A stretch of 64,000 bases of DNA, taken from Ulva prolifera (lineage: Eukaryota > Chlorophyta > Ulvophyceae > Ulvales > Ulvaceae). The stretch is taken from contig CM041196.1 of the NCBI GenBank assembly GCA_023078555.1, positions 1,550,001 through 1,614,000 of the forward strand, read 5' to 3'. The position numbers and the translations under genes are program-made. Position 1 is the stretch's first letter. Each line of letters opens with the position of its first letter. Positions 1 through 12,709 of this stretch are shown piece after piece. A model generated the notes under the pieces. That model saw only the letters and a list, made by a program, of their open reading frames with translations, did no database searches and had not been told where the DNA came from.

Positions 1-1694
1 CTATTTCAGCAAGACAGCATCCCACTTTCCACGTCATGCGACGTCGACCCCTGCTCCTAAGAGCTGGTAAGCCCACACAAGCAATGACGATCAGAGCTAC
101 ATGACTCCGACAACACACGCACCGGCCATCGCGTCATTGTGCCTGCTGAGACGAGAGATCATATCAGCCACGCTCCAAGCTGGATGACAACACGCAGAGC
201 GCTCAATGCTAAGATAGTCCATATGGACACAGGACACGTTCGGCAGTGACATCCAGACATTGTCGTGTGTCAATGGGCAGACTTGACACCGAGCCTGACA
301 CAGAGCCTGAGAACATGGCATGAACACAGATATGAACACAGATACAGGGTGAGCTATGTTTTGGTCATGCGCTGTTTGCCAAGGCATGCATGCGGGTAAG
401 GGGAGGGGTGCCGAGGCGCAACGCATCGCCAGCCAAGGCATACATGTGACCCCCCCCACCCCACACGTTGCAGTGCAAATTTTGAAAGTGCTCTGACATT
501 CATTTGGGGAAATGGTGGTCTGGATAAGCGTGGATGATAGCAACATTCCTCCGCACAGCATTCATCAGTCATTGGCCCTTGTGCGGCACTGGCAGAGATG
601 AATGCAGCCCATACAGGGACCTGGTGTACCCGAAGTGGCACATCGAGGCGGCCCACCAGCACAGACACAAAGAGCGCTCCTCGAAGAGCGGTCCTCACTT
701 TCCGCCCTGGCCCTGGCATGGTGAAACATGACCTGCCAAGGATGCTTTTCTGCGGCCGCTGACCTGTGAGAGATTGGGTGTTCCTCCACCTTGCGTTTGG
801 GCAGACTGCAAGCGGACTGTGTGTTGCTGTTGATGTTGCTGTTGTGCGAACTGGGCCTCCGAGTCTGTGTTATGGCCTGTTTACTCATTATTTCATTGTG
901 CAGCATTGTCCTCCTGTTTCGGAGGTTGACTCCAAACTACTAGTACTGCTTGTGAGGGGTTTTTTACTTGTGCATTTGCAGGCCACTGCTGCGCGCATCG
1001 ACGTCTGTTACCGGGCATGACGTGACTGGCATGCTTGGGTGACACAACCTGCGTGCATTTTGCGTTTGCTGTTCGCCGACGTGGACTGGTGTTATCCAAT
1101 GACCCGTCGCTATTCGATGTCGTGTTCTGGCATAACGATTGGCCTCGGGCAGCCCCGCTCTGCGGGATACAAAACTAATCAGGAGAAGCCCATGATCAAG
1201 TTTGTGTTGACAAGATATGGTGTTTATCGCTGAGTACGAACTTGAATCTTCTGGAGCACTTAACACGCACATCTGAGGCCGGAATTAGTGACGTCAGGTC
1301 GTGACTGCCACGTAGCTACGCGTAGGCAGCATCATCCAGTGCACTTTCCGCCTTTGATAGTACGGACATATGCGTGACAACACGCGTCGAGTGTGTCAAC
1401 GGCACACTTGCCATGACCATGCATGGTGGGATTGTTTCATGCATACAACGTACTATATTAGTCGTATGTACGACAGGCATGCTCGCGTGAGGGGGGGCGG
1501 ACAAATGCCGCTTCTGCATCTACCTGACGCGGGGCTACCAGCGTGCCACTGGTCGTCAATCTAACGCTGACCCACACAAGCGCGAACCATCCAAAACACA
1601 CACAGCAGAAGAATTTGTCTCGAATGTCCTCCCGGACATACAGTCACAACGCAGCTGCCATCAGAGATCTAGGTACAAGTCCCCAGTGAATGGT
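1..1694. other. Intergenic, no gene recognised
   Basis: Several short open frames occur on both strands, but none has a recognisable domain, a credible start context or codon bias. Remaining NRAMP exons (see 3572-5890) were looked for here on the - strand and not found. Confidence 0.5.
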
Positions 1695-1712
1695 GCAGGA
1701 GTGCATACACAT

Positions 1713-1762
1713 TTACAAAAGAGTGAACGGGAGAAAACAAACACTGAAACCGAATCTCATCC
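1713..1762 (-). mobile_element. 50-bp 5'-truncated LINE 3' end with 18-bp target-site duplication
   Basis: These 50 bases are the reverse complement of the 3' terminus of the LINE at 42187-45900, ending on the element strand in TTTTGTAA. They are bracketed by a perfect 18-bp direct repeat (1695-1712 and 1763-1780, starting GCAGGAGTGC). The repeat is the expected hallmark of target-primed reverse transcription, so this is a real insertion that retained only the last 50 nt of the element. It fixes the 3' end of the element and shows no poly(A) tail at this copy. Confidence 0.85.
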
Positions 1763-1937
1763 GCAGGAGTGCATACACATGATGCGCACGTCCGTCTTAC
1801 TGCGCGCGTCCGTTTAGCAAGAGGAGACACACTCATATAGATCTAGACTCATCACGGGGCACCGAGACAGAAGATCAGAACCAGGATGCTGCACTTTCCG
1901 GTACAGCAGCGCACATGGCCACCTCAGCCACCTCATC

Positions 1938-2252
1938 ATGAGCATGGCCATCAACCCACCCAACCACAGCGGCCGTGGACGGGGTCCGGCGGCATGGGTG
2001 TGCCTGTTAGTGGTGGCTTTGGCGTGCTAGTGCATTGCTCTGGCAGTGCTACACCAGCTGTGTCCTTTCAATACATCCACAAGCCGTCCAGATATGTCGA
2101 CCGAGATCCCTTCGACGTCAGCCGTGGACCCCAACGTACAGCAGCAAAGGCACAAGTACGGTGGAGCACACATCGGCTGCACCGCAGATGCCTGAGCGCA
2201 GCAGATGTGTGTCGCCTGGCAGCAGTGTAAGGGCTGCCATCCAGTAAGTAGA
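1938..2252 (+). pseudogene. Decayed relative of the 12-cysteine surface protein family
   Basis: From ATG 1938 a short frame gives a basic N-terminus followed by a hydrophobic stretch (AAWVCLLVVALAC), like the signal peptides of the intact family members, and then stops. Further on, a frame carrying a stop gives C-x9-C-x5-C-x2-C (about 2187-2245), resembling the module's second half in which a CC pair is followed by C-x2-C. Stops, frame changes and missing cysteines indicate a pseudogene. The resemblance is weak and could be chance; a profile search with the intact modules would decide. Confidence 0.35.
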
Positions 2253-2344
2253 CTAAACGCTTGGCACCGGGCTCAATGGCCTGCCGCAGGGCACGCGACG
2301 GCGGCCTCCTGTCGACTGAGTACACGGTCGCTCCCGTATGGCAC

Positions 2345-2428
2345 TGTTAATCTAAATTTACTGAGCCGTATCCTATTGGACATTGACAACTCCGAGTTAA
2401 TGGGACCACATATGCCGAAGGAGTAAAC
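2345..2428 (-). repeat. Truncated SINE copy (3' part only)
   Basis: This stretch matches the first ~80 bases (in + orientation) of the repeats at 2808-3072 and 33035-33299 almost base for base, then diverges. It lacks the tRNA-like head. Since the head is the 5' end on the - strand, this is a 5'-truncated copy. Confidence 0.7.
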
Positions 2429-2807
2429 CTGTCGTTGACGCTGGCTGTTCAAGCTGTTTTAGCTCAACTAATGTGATTGGCTGCTGATGGCTTGTGTTTA
2501 TTGGGATGCTGCGGGCAGGTGCGGTAGGCGCATTCGTTCGGGCTGACTAGACACTGGCACAAGGTCGTGATCATCAGGCAGCGCAGCGGCGATGCAGGCT
2601 CAAACTAAATCAAGCAAGAGATAGCAAATTATCTAGGGATGACTCCAGCGCAAGAGCTCGCCTGAGCCGTGCGGCAGATGAGCACGATATAAGTGCTGCC
2701 CCCGGCTGAGGCTTACCTGTGAATTACACAGATCTGCAAATGGCAGTAATAAACTCAGGGCATCAATGAGACACTCTGGAACAGGGTGCCACGGCATGCA
2801 TACAAAG

Positions 2808-3072
2808 TAAAAGTAAAGTAAATCTAAATTTACTGAGCCGTATCCTATTGGACATTGACAACTCCGAATTAACGGGACCACATATGCCGAAGGGGTAAAC
2901 CACCTGGAAACCCCCCTCAGACGACCGTACGCAACTCACAGGGCCTCCTCCTGTGCTAAGCGAGGTGGTCACGTGCGGCCGTTTCGATTCCCCAAAGCGC
3001 ACGCAGAATCGAACCGACGACCTCCTGAAACGGAGGGGGTAGCTTTTAATCCGTCCTCAACCCATTGGACCC
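2808..3072 (-). mobile_element. tRNA-like SINE, copy 1
   Basis: About 265 bp, shared at high identity with 33035-33299. On the - strand the first ~80 bases contain a plausible polymerase III A-box (TGGGTTGAGGACGG) and, some 40 nt later, a perfect B-box core (GGTTCGATTC), as in tRNA-derived SINEs. The 3' end is a short tail of TTTAC-like units and not poly(A). It lies downstream of the last visible NRAMP exon and may sit in an intron of that gene. No coding capacity. Target-site duplications are not clear for this copy. Confidence 0.75.
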
Positions 3073-3571
3073 ATATCGGCAAAGTATATGCAAAATATAG
3101 TCACTCGTTTCGCACGAGACCAGGAGGCGGCAAGCTGGATATTGTTCACAAAGTCATGAGCACGGGGCGTCCGATGCATGCTTGCAGCAGGCAGCAACAC
3201 GCGCACAACCAGGTACTTTGCACGCCACCTCACAGCAGGCCGCCGCATGCATGGTGAGCGCTGTCGTGTCACTGCTACTCTGCAGGCGCCAGGTCCACAG
3301 TTCCACTGTCAGGTCCGACAACGGGTGGCAAAGCACAGCAAAGTGGATTCTCTTGTACTGAGATGTTGTATGTGTGACTGCATATAGGCTGACTTGAGCA
3401 CCACCCACACATGGGCATGTGCAATTGCTGATGCAATATGCTGCTCTGGTGGCTGCCCCACGGTGCTGACACGTGCCAGAGGTGTGTGCATTGATTAACT
3501 GCAAGCCCTGCGGTTCTATTCTAGAGTAATTCACTGCAGTAGCTGGCTGTCAGCACGAAGGCGCAGCGCAC

Positions 3572-5890
3572 CTGATGCGAGGGAGCACGGTGCCAAGAAT
3601 GACTTCGTGGGTGGGGCACTCCGCCTTGAAGTACATCACGCCGAACGACAGCGTCATGACTGCCACCAGCGTCGCGAAGAAGGCCTCGAGCTTGCGCACG
3701 CCGAAGCGCTCCAGGTACAGCAGGAAGAAGGTGTCCACACCTGCATGCACCACGCGCTCATGCCCCTGCGATCTTCATCGCATGCGCACACCGCACCCCG
3801 CACTGAGACACATGTCCGGCGCTGGGGTGCGGGTATTGATGCACGTGTCTGATACAGAGGCATGTGCACGGAGCGCGCCGTCAAAGCGATTGTTTGCATG
3901 GTGCTGGGCCGCGGTGTGGGAGTTCAAGGACTTCATCGCGGCCATCCCGGACGCAAGGTAATGCAGGGCTGCCCGAGATACTGAGACAAAAAGCCGCATC
4001 CCGGGTGCACCCCCACAACAGGACGGCGACAGCAGAAAGCGTCTGTTTGAATGCATGTGAAAACAGTGCGCGGCTGCCGGTGTCGTGCGCCCTCTACGAG
4101 TGGGGTCACAGCCGTGACGTCTGTTTCGAGTCCGACATTGGAGCAGCACACACAGTGGTTTTCGGAAGCCCGTTGCGTGATCGGGTGACTTGACTGTCTC
4201 CAACACAATGCCAGAGCCGCAATGTTCGAAGGAAGAATGCAGCGTACGCACACATAATGCACCACAAGGCAGCCTCATGCCAGGGCACCAAAAAGTACCA
4301 AAGAAGACAAGCCGGGGAAGGATTGGTGCCGGCTGGTGCGGTCTCTGCTACGGCTTGCAGCGCAGTGCACGCCGAACGCGTGCAGATGACAAAGAGTGAA
4401 TGCTGGTGAGTGCAGATCGGTGGGGGACAGCAGGCGGGCGTTTGCGGGACAGATCAACAACGGTGCCCGAACACGAAGGAAAGAATGTGCAGCTGCTTCT
4501 CCACAGGCCTGTGAGTGAAGACATGATTGTGTGAACACCCCTCACACGCTCGTACTTGACAGAAATAATGCCTGGACAAGTCACTGCAAGGTACTGCTTG
4601 ACACCAGGATGTGCTTGCTGCCAAACAATCCCACCCAGAGAATAGCACCGGAGAAAGGATCCGTAGCTGGTCTGCCATTCATGTCATGCACTGGCCACCA
4701 AGGTAAGGCGTCACAAACGTGGGCTCCCGGCATACCTTCAACACGGTGCGCTTTGATATGCTGCGTGGTGAGCAGATACACACGATGCGTGATGTGGTGG
4801 GTCTATGTGTTGGACAAAGGGCAGCCAAACTGTTGCATTCCTCCATGTGAAGCATGACATTCCGTGTATCCCAGAGTTCTGCGTCCTTGGAGACCGCAGG
4901 CACTTATGGAGTGCTGTGGGGGTTTTTGTAAACGGCATTGGCATTGAGTCCAATCCCACACAGAAATATGTTCTCTGGATCGACCTTGACTTCACTGGAG
5001 ATGTTCCATCGCACACTGTACTGAGATTTGCGTGAACAGCAAGGATTTCCAGGAAGGGGATTGATGACTAGGGATTAGAACTGGAATCATCTCGAGAATG
5101 TGTCAGAAGAGGAGGCCAATAGTCATGCGAAGAGATGCCAGCAAATGTGGACATGAAGCGGCTTCGTTCAGGGCCAATGTCTGATGATTGATGTGTGTCA
5201 AAACGCCAAGAACAGGAGGACGTACCAGTCACGAGCACTCCCACCCATAGAGGCAGAGCCCCGTTGCTAAGCAGCTGTATTGCAATGGCTGACCCAATGA
5301 CTTCCTGGATGTCACTACCTATGATTGCTACCTCGGTCATGAGCCATAGCATGATCCGCGGGTACACTGGGTAGATGTTTCTGCAGTGCTCTGCGAGGTG
5401 CTTGCCGGTGACAATGCCCAGGCGCATCGCAAGCAGCTGAACAATGAAGCCCAGGACGGTGGACCACAAAATAATCCATCCTAGACGGTAGCCAGCCGTG
5501 AAGCCTGTCTGCAGATCTGACTCGAGGTTGCCAGGATCGATGTAGGCGATGGACATCAGGAGGCCAGGACCTGCAAACGCCTCACGCCGATGGTCGCAAA
5601 AGTACGTATTAGAGTTGCAGCCATGATGCTTGTACATGGCGCATGCGTAGGCGCTGCGGGTGAGTGTGCGCACACAGCGCGCGCAAGGTCCGACTCGCAC
5701 CGGCAAACATAAACAGCCGCTGCCAGGAAAACGTAAATTTCTCGTCGTCATTAAGCGCCCCATAACCAATCGTCACAGGAACAGTTTCGTGGTCCTCCGG
5801 TTCGTCTGGCCCATCCGCTTCAGCGCGCGTTGCTTGGGAAGAGCCAGTCATCTCTACACCTTCAAGTTCCTCGCTTCGTACTCCATTCAT
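3572..5890 (-). CDS. NRAMP-family divalent metal transporter, first three exons
   Basis: Three exons can be joined by GT-AG introns with consistent phase: 5701-5890 (start ATG at 5890), 5226-5570 and 3572-3740. Introns are 130 bp (donor GTGCGA, acceptor TTTGCAG) and 1485 bp (donor GTACGT, acceptor CATGCAG). The 234 residues read a polar N-terminus, then [12 protein letters not shown], the NRAMP metal-binding signature DPGN in the first membrane helix, [13 protein letters not shown] in a later helix and [12 protein letters not shown]. All are hallmarks of Nramp proton-coupled Mn/Fe transporters (usual length ~450-550 aa). By family knowledge it would sit in the plasma or vacuolar membrane. Exon 3 ends in a good donor (AG|GTGCGC), but the following exons, including the MPHN helix, were not found down to position 1. 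The gene is either split by a long intron extending past the window or is broken. Confidence 0.85.
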
Positions 5891-8800
5891 GCTAACTCAA
5901 CTCTGCTACACGTTGTGAGACGACACACATGTCCAAGGCTAGAAAGCCTTGCACTGCCAGCTTCGGCAGCGCGATGGCTCAAAAACAGGAGCAATTCCTG
6001 GTAGCCTGATGGTTGTCAGCCGTCACGCTGTGGCAAGAGAGAGAGATTTCTGAAGATTTGCTGCACATGTGTATCGACGCTGCAGGACGTGAGCTGCAGT
6101 GCGATGCAGCCTCGTGCTTTGCGTGTGCATGTCACACACCCGCAACATCTCACGTGGCCGTCAGTCGCGCAGCGCAGCAAGCTGGTTAGACACTTCAGCG
6201 ATGATCTATATATCCGCCTCCGCACCCCCTTTCGCGTGCGGTGTGCGCAATAAATCTCCGGTCAAACCATCGTAATGGATCGACTGTGTTTGACGTAGTT
6301 ACTTACCGCTTAATGCAAATCGTCACATCCACCTTTTTCGCACCCACGACAAGCTTGATGATCGCTGGTTGACGCTATAGCCCCCTCTGTGCTGAACTTG
6401 TATTTGTATTTCTTTGGGGGTTCTGTCGCTGTCCAAGCTGGCATTCAGTATCTCCAAGACGCGTCGGCACTGTGTCCGCCCCACAGGCACATTACGGAAG
6501 AGGTGCAGGCTTGTCTAGAATAGATGGTCTTAAGAGTTTGCTTCTGAAGCGACAACGTGCCATTGCGGTGCACATGAAGCGCAAGTTGCTGGGCTCCGCA
6601 GTGCCCAGGTAGAGCTTCAGAAGACGATGGCGATCTCTGCAAATGATATGCAGTCTCAAGAGTTGACCTGGTGCAATCTCGTTGTAGTCTTCTGCGCGAT
6701 GCGCCCGCGACTTGCTTTCGGGTCAGCGCGGGCCGTTTGAGAGACATGGGACTGCAGTGAGCTGACGACTTGCGTTCCATCCCCATCGATCAACTTGATC
6801 AATATATTATTTTCTGAGAAATCTTTTCAGGAGCGAGTGTGCCCCCCCTCACCCCCCATGTGGATGATCCACGCTGGCATGATATGTAGCAGTCTATCAG
6901 GCAACTACACACTTCAGTATCAACACTGATTTAAGTGTGGCGCGCGAAGGACGTCCTCCAGCCGGGTACAGCGTGGGAAGGATATCGCAGAGATGGTTCT
7001 GCCAAACGGCGTTCGCGCTGCTGCCTGCCACTCTGGCTGTTTCGGGCTGCGCCACGGAAAAGCCACACCCGCTCGAGCCCACCGCAACGTGGGGCAAACC
7101 TCACGGACGGGCACTGCATGCTCCTTCCTGAGCCTGCACATGCATGCACGCTTCACCAGTGGGTGTCGCAAGGGTGTCGGCAGAGAGGAAAGTAGCGCTG
7201 TCAGGCCCGCCACGCAGTAGATTGTAAAATTATATAATTTTATATAACATCTACCGTAGGCAGTATACTGCATCCTCCAGCTGGAGCAGTAGTGCTGCAT
7301 GTGAAGGAGGCTTCCCGGTTCACGCATGGCATGCAATGACCATCCTGAGGTCTCTGGAAAGGGCATCACCTGCACAGCCCCCTTCAGTGTGTCCGTCCCT
7401 TTCAGGTTGTTTCAGAGAAGATGCCAGAGAGGCAGGTAGCGCCGCGGGAACCACGAGCACGACAGGCACCGCAGGCACAGCATACGCTATGAACACGGCC
7501 CTCTCTCTCCGAAATCCTGATTTGGACTGTGCGTGTGCTCTGAAAATTAGAACTGCCGTGCGCGAGCTCTTTGCTTAGCACGGGAGGAGGCCATGTGAAC
7601 TGCGTACAGCTGTCTGGAGGGGGTTTCTAGTTAAGGTTAAGTTTCCAGTGGTGGACCCCTTCAGGCGACTTCGGCATGTACATGCCCACGTGGGCCGGTT
7701 CTTTCGGAATGGTCAATGTCCTCTTCAAACGTCCGGATTCGGCTAAGTACATCCAGATGTACTTTTTCTTTACATCCACCACCGCCGGTCCACCCGCCAC
7801 TGGCGTGTGCGTTAGATTGACAAAGCCGGAGGAACCGGCAGCACTGCCAAGGCAATGAGCAAGCATGCCAACGGCCCAATGTACGCACGTCAGCAGTGTG
7901 TCACGAACTTCGAACTCGCCCGATGACAGCGCCCAATCACAGCAAGCACTTGCACACAGCGCGCCACCATAGCCTGACAGGAAACCTCCGAACATGCACC
8001 CACATACCCTCACACAACACCCACGCACCCGCCCCCGCTCCGGCCCCCAACAAACGCACCCCCGCTTCTTCACGCAGTACGACCGCGCCGCCTGTGTGTG
8101 GCCCCGGCGCCCCAAGCTGACTGGCCGGCGTCGGCCCAATGCGCAAGTCGCCGGAAGACCCCAACCCGCTCCCCCTTCTGCAGCCGCCCCCCTTTCCACC
8201 CCCGCACCCGTACAGATCAGCCCTGAGCGGCAGAGCAATACGACAGCGCCGTCATCCGCCAGCCCGCCCAGGCCAAAGCACACACAAGCCATGGCGCTCA
8301 GGGGCTGTGTCTGGGTGCCGGACCACGCGGAAGAGGCGGTGTGCGTTGGCCAGCAAAGCACCCGAGCCTGCAACCGGCGGCCGGTGAGCGAGGGAGGGGC
8401 GGGGACGCGGTGGGCGGCTCGCCGCTCAGGCCGGATGGCCAGTGCGCGGCGAGAGGTCATCGCATGGGACCACACATCCCGTCAAAACTGCTTTGCCCGT
8501 GTAGCGCGCCATCAGCGGGGCAGCTGCGTGAACCTGAAATACGACGGCGCGTGACGGCGCGGCGGGTGTGCATGCATAACATATGCATGGCCACCAGCCA
8601 TGAGCAGGCCTGTCAAGGCCGTACGCACCACTGCAATGCTGGCTGCCTCGCATACAAACATGTACATACACCTACACACTAGGATCCCAATCGACTGGTG
8701 CTTTGTGCTTCCTCACACACAGACACGCACGCCCACACCACAACGTTGTTAACAAACCGGGGCCCAGGGCTAGGAGCAAGCCCGGAATATCGGCCATGCG

Positions 8801-10794
8801 CGTGCCAGCCTGAGAGAATATGCATGGCGGGCATCCTTCACCGGGTGGGCAGTCGATACCCTGCACCCGGACGGACTGGCCGGTGCACGATCGCGGACCT
8901 GTGCGGCCATGACCTCCTGCACACAGATGTGGAGGTGTCGCGCATGCATCATGGTGGCGTCCTATACGACCTTCTGCCTCGTCGACGGTGATCACCGCGT
9001 CCGCTCGTAGGTATCCAATCCTCAAAACGTGTCACTCCCTGCACCAGTGGTCTGGCCGCACGCATGATGCAGTGCACCAGAATTCTCAAGGCACGAGTCA
9101 TAGTCGTTTTGCTTCTAGCAAAGTGGTGTGGTGGACCAGACCATCATGGTGGTGGCAGCCTGACTGAGTGGTGTACAAAATATTTCTTTTTGTCCTGGGC
9201 TGTCGAGGCCACTGGCCCTCTGCTTTTCACATCGGAGCATCCGCCATGTCTTTTCAATCTGCTCGGGGTGTCGGATGCACTTTTTGGTCGTGCGCGCGGA
9301 GTGAGAGGGGCTCCTCGCAAACGCGCGGCTTAAGCTTACGCCGCACATTCCACCGGCCACTCCACGGATCCGGAGTGCCCCCGCGCCATCGATATCCCAG
9401 CAAACTGCGCGGCATATGGCCCAGAAAGTAAATTTTCACCCGACTTTCGGGCCGAGTGTACACCGCATGATGGTGGCGCGTGGCGAGCACGTCATGCGTC
9501 CAGCGCTCCGGGTCCTGTGCAGCTGCTCGCCCCGTTCGCTCGTGACTAGACCGGTACATCCGCCATAGCGCGCTATGCATGATGCTTCGACGGTACCGAT
9601 GGTAACAGTGAGCCTGTACCCGAGACACATTCAAAGCAATGAGAAGCGCGTGCAGGTCCGTTCACTCAGCCCGAGTGACACTTTCGCGGCGTCCTGGGTG
9701 TATTCTTGGCTGTGCCGATGTCCTGTGCTCTGTGCGAGTTCGGCGTGTGAATATTTTTGAATCCTGTCCTGCATAAACGCCTGGCCACTGAAATCGAAAC
9801 CTTCAGAAGTAGTATGTTAGAGGGTGAAGCTGGCTGGCAGGATTGAGCCTCCACCTTCATGAGTTCTTCGTGGAGGTACCAGCTGGGTCCCAGTACCCGC
9901 TCCATCGTGGCCCTGCGGCGCTGAGAATTCCTACACAAGAATCAAGTTATCCTTCAGCAGCTATATCGAACCGCGCCAGGGAGCGTTGAAGGTCTGGCCT
10001 CTCCTTGGTTCCCGCTGCCGGATCAGTCTGCACCATGATGTGCTGCATCACACTGGCATTGTGAGATCAGTGTCAGTTGACAGCCATCAATACCACATAA
10101 GCGCAGCAGCTGCAGCCTTTATCTCCATGGCTCTGGGCACAGCTGAGTGTGTATTCTTGTTTGGCCGGTTGCGTTCTCTGCACCAACGGCACTGTACTTC
10201 CCGCAGTGCTTGAACTGCACTCAATTATTTGTTGCCGTATTTGATAGTTAGTTCTGCTTATGCATTTTCGCTATAAGCGTACGTTGAGCTGCAAACCATG
10301 AACTTTGCCTGTTCCGCGTTGAGCGAACTCTGCAACCAGCAACCGAGCTCGCGCGTAGATCGGGGAGTAGGAGAACAACCATTCATAATGAAAATAGGAT
10401 CATGGCGCTTCAGTCGCTGCTTGAGTGTGCTACAGTCCATGGAGATACGAGTTGGTGTCGAGCAGCGTCGCGCCTTGTACGCACAGCCCGAACGCGACCT
10501 GTACGCACGAGCCCGGTGCACTGGCGCGGCCATGGACCATATTTATTACATGTTTCAGCGCATATCTAGGTAGCTTCGTATCACGTGTCAGTCAGCCAGT
10601 GCCCCCTTCGTGCCGTCAGCATCAGCAGCTCATTGGGATGTCGGGTCAGTTCTGACCTCAGTCAGTTCTGACCTCTACCCCCACCGGCTTGTCAGCTGCC
10701 ATCGATTTACAGCCACTGCCTCAGCAGATTCCAAAATGTGCAGGATCCCTTTCCACGGTTGCATCTACCCAAGGCAGGCATCAATCATTTGGCA
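5891..10794. other. Long intergenic stretch without a recognised gene
   Basis: No frame here matches a family I know. The 282-residue - strand frame at 7627-8475 is Cys/Gly-rich and low complexity, without a domain. An 18-bp perfect A+T palindrome lies at 7225-7242. A 16-bp direct duplication (GTCAGTTCTGACCTC) occurs at about 10645-10676, just upstream of the next gene. Confidence 0.5.
7225..7242. repeat. 18-bp perfect A+T palindrome
   Basis: TAAAATTATATAATTTTA is its own reverse complement and stands in otherwise G+C-richer DNA. Function unknown; it could simply be a low-complexity A+T island. Confidence 0.7.
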
Positions 10795-11266
10795 ATGGCC
10801 ACGTCCAGTCGCACCACCCACAAGTGGCCGTGGCGGCGCCACCTCCTCGCGCTCGCCCTGATCTACTCCCGTCAGCTCCCCCAGGTCCACAGTGAAGCAG
10901 CCCTCACACCGTCCATCTGCGTCGACGCCGCCAGCGACCTGCTGTCCAGCCTCGCAGTCGATCAGCCGTCCCGCTACTCCGCAGCAACCTGCGACGTGGC
11001 CCCTGTCACCACCGTCTGCGAGATCACCGGCACACCCGGCCCTTGCGCGGCCGTCCCAGACTGCCAGACCCTCAGCACCCGCGTCGACGGCTCCTGCACG
11101 CCGACGAACGAGGCCGGAGCTTGCTGCACCACATTCCGCGCGCTCCCATGCGTTGGGTGCACCCCCATCCCCCTCGCGTGCCTACAATTCTGCTTCGATG
11201 AGCCTACCACCTCCGCGGTACCTCCCGCCGATCCCGCAAACGCAACACTCCCCGTGGCCGCGGACA

Positions 11267-11304
<38 letters not shown>

Positions 11305-11580
11305 GCAGCAGCACCGTCAGAAGAGGAGGAGGGGGACGAGGGGTTGGCCGACCCCGAGGCTGCCCCCGCGACGCTCGGCACCGCAGACTCGGCCAGCAAC
11401 GAGGACGAGCCCCTTCTGACCACCTCCGGCCCCTCCGAACGGACCCCGACCGGCATGCCGCGGCAGATCATCGTCGAGTCCATCAGTGCGGCGGCCCCTG
11501 CCCCACATGGCCTGTGGCTCGCCATCGCAGTGTCGACGGTCTCAACCACAGCAGCGGCGCTCGTGTGTGGCAGCTTGTAG
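10795..11580 (+). CDS. Secreted/anchored 12-cysteine protein, one module (261 aa)
   Basis: Intron-free frame. I chose ATG 10795 (context GCAATGG) over the upstream in-frame ATG 10738 because it starts directly at a basic region followed by a hydrophobic signal (RRHLLALALI). Residues 42-133 form one 12-cysteine module with the adjacent CC pair and the final C-x2-C-x6-C-x3-C. A run of 11 prolines (about 159-169, encoded by a CCG repeat) and an acidic EEEEGDEG stretch follow. The last ~25 residues are hydrophobic (WLAIAVSTVSTTAAALVC), suggesting a GPI signal or membrane anchor. The protein is therefore likely on the cell surface; its partner and role are unknown. It is the simplest member of the paralogous set in this window and the most divergent in spacer sequence. 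Confidence 0.75.
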
Positions 11581-12709
11581 TGCCGGCTGGCCTGCGTCCG
11601 AGCCCGCTGCTGTCACGCAGCGGTGTCCGAGCATCTACATCTGATTCTCAATGCTCCGAGGGATGGAAGTTCGACACACTGCGGACGCGCATGGGCATGC
11701 GAGAGCCTCGCCGAGCGCTGAAGGGCTTCGCAACGGGCGCCATGGATGCCTGTAGAGGTGCACATGCATGTGCAGAGACGACCAGGTAGAGCATCAGCTG
11801 AAGCGGGGGGGGCTGCGGGCGGCGTGCTGCGGGTGTAGCCGCAGGCGCCATCCAGGACCGCACGTGGAGCAGTGGCGTCGAGGCGTCAGGGGAGCGTGCG
11901 GGAATGCACCTGTGCGGTCGCTGCCGTTCGCTGCCACAGCTGTCTGAGATTACGAGGTTGGCTTTGATGGAGAGCCTGGTGGCTGGTGTGGGGGCGGGTT
12001 TGCGATCCATCATCAGTATTGCAAAAGATAGTTGCAAGTGAGGAGGTGAGACTCGTGCACTGTGATGGGCCGCAGATGTGGGGACCATGGTAGGGGCTGT
12101 GAGTGCAAGGGTGAATGTGGGGGTGTGTGGGTGTCGCAATGACAAAGGAACGAGGCGGGCAGCACCGAGAAAACAGCGAGCGGTGCGATGACAGGTTTGC
12201 TGGGGGGTTGCGTACCGGGCATCGTGTTCAGGCCTCCGCTCCGTGGGGCAGCGGGGATATTGGGGGTTTTGATGCAGGCGTCAGAGACATGTTGCTGTGG
12301 CACGCTAGAGGCGTGAGCCATGCCAAGCCGTCGGCAAGCTGTGCCCTCTGGACCGGTTGCCACACTTTTGACCACGGACACCGTGTACATCCTCTCTTTC
12401 TGCACGTGCTTGTAGCATGTGATTTTTTTAGAGCTACACGCAGCTGGAAATTGGTTGCAGTGTCAGCTGGCCAGGTAGGCTCGCTGACGTACGACGCTGT
12501 GTGCCTCTCAAGGTTGTAGCCCTGTCGGTATACAGTGGCGGGAGTGCAGGTTGCAGCGGCGGTTGATACGGCCACACATGCTCGCCTGCGAGAGAGGGGC
12601 GGGCCTGTGCAGCGCCTGCACGATGATAGCACGTCTACACGATGACAACACGCTGCAAGCGTTCGAATGTTTGTGTCATGGTGGCCACACGCCTCTGACA
12701 GTGACTTAC

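Noticed and set aside
2985-3072. A tRNA gene on the - strand
   Set aside because: A and B boxes are present but the sequence does not fold into a full cloverleaf by eye, and the unit is part of a longer repeated SINE.
7627-8475. 282-residue - strand frame
   Set aside because: Cys/Gly/Ala-rich low-complexity translation without a domain, splice context or homolog; a short piece of it resembles part of 57180-57230, suggesting repeat DNA.
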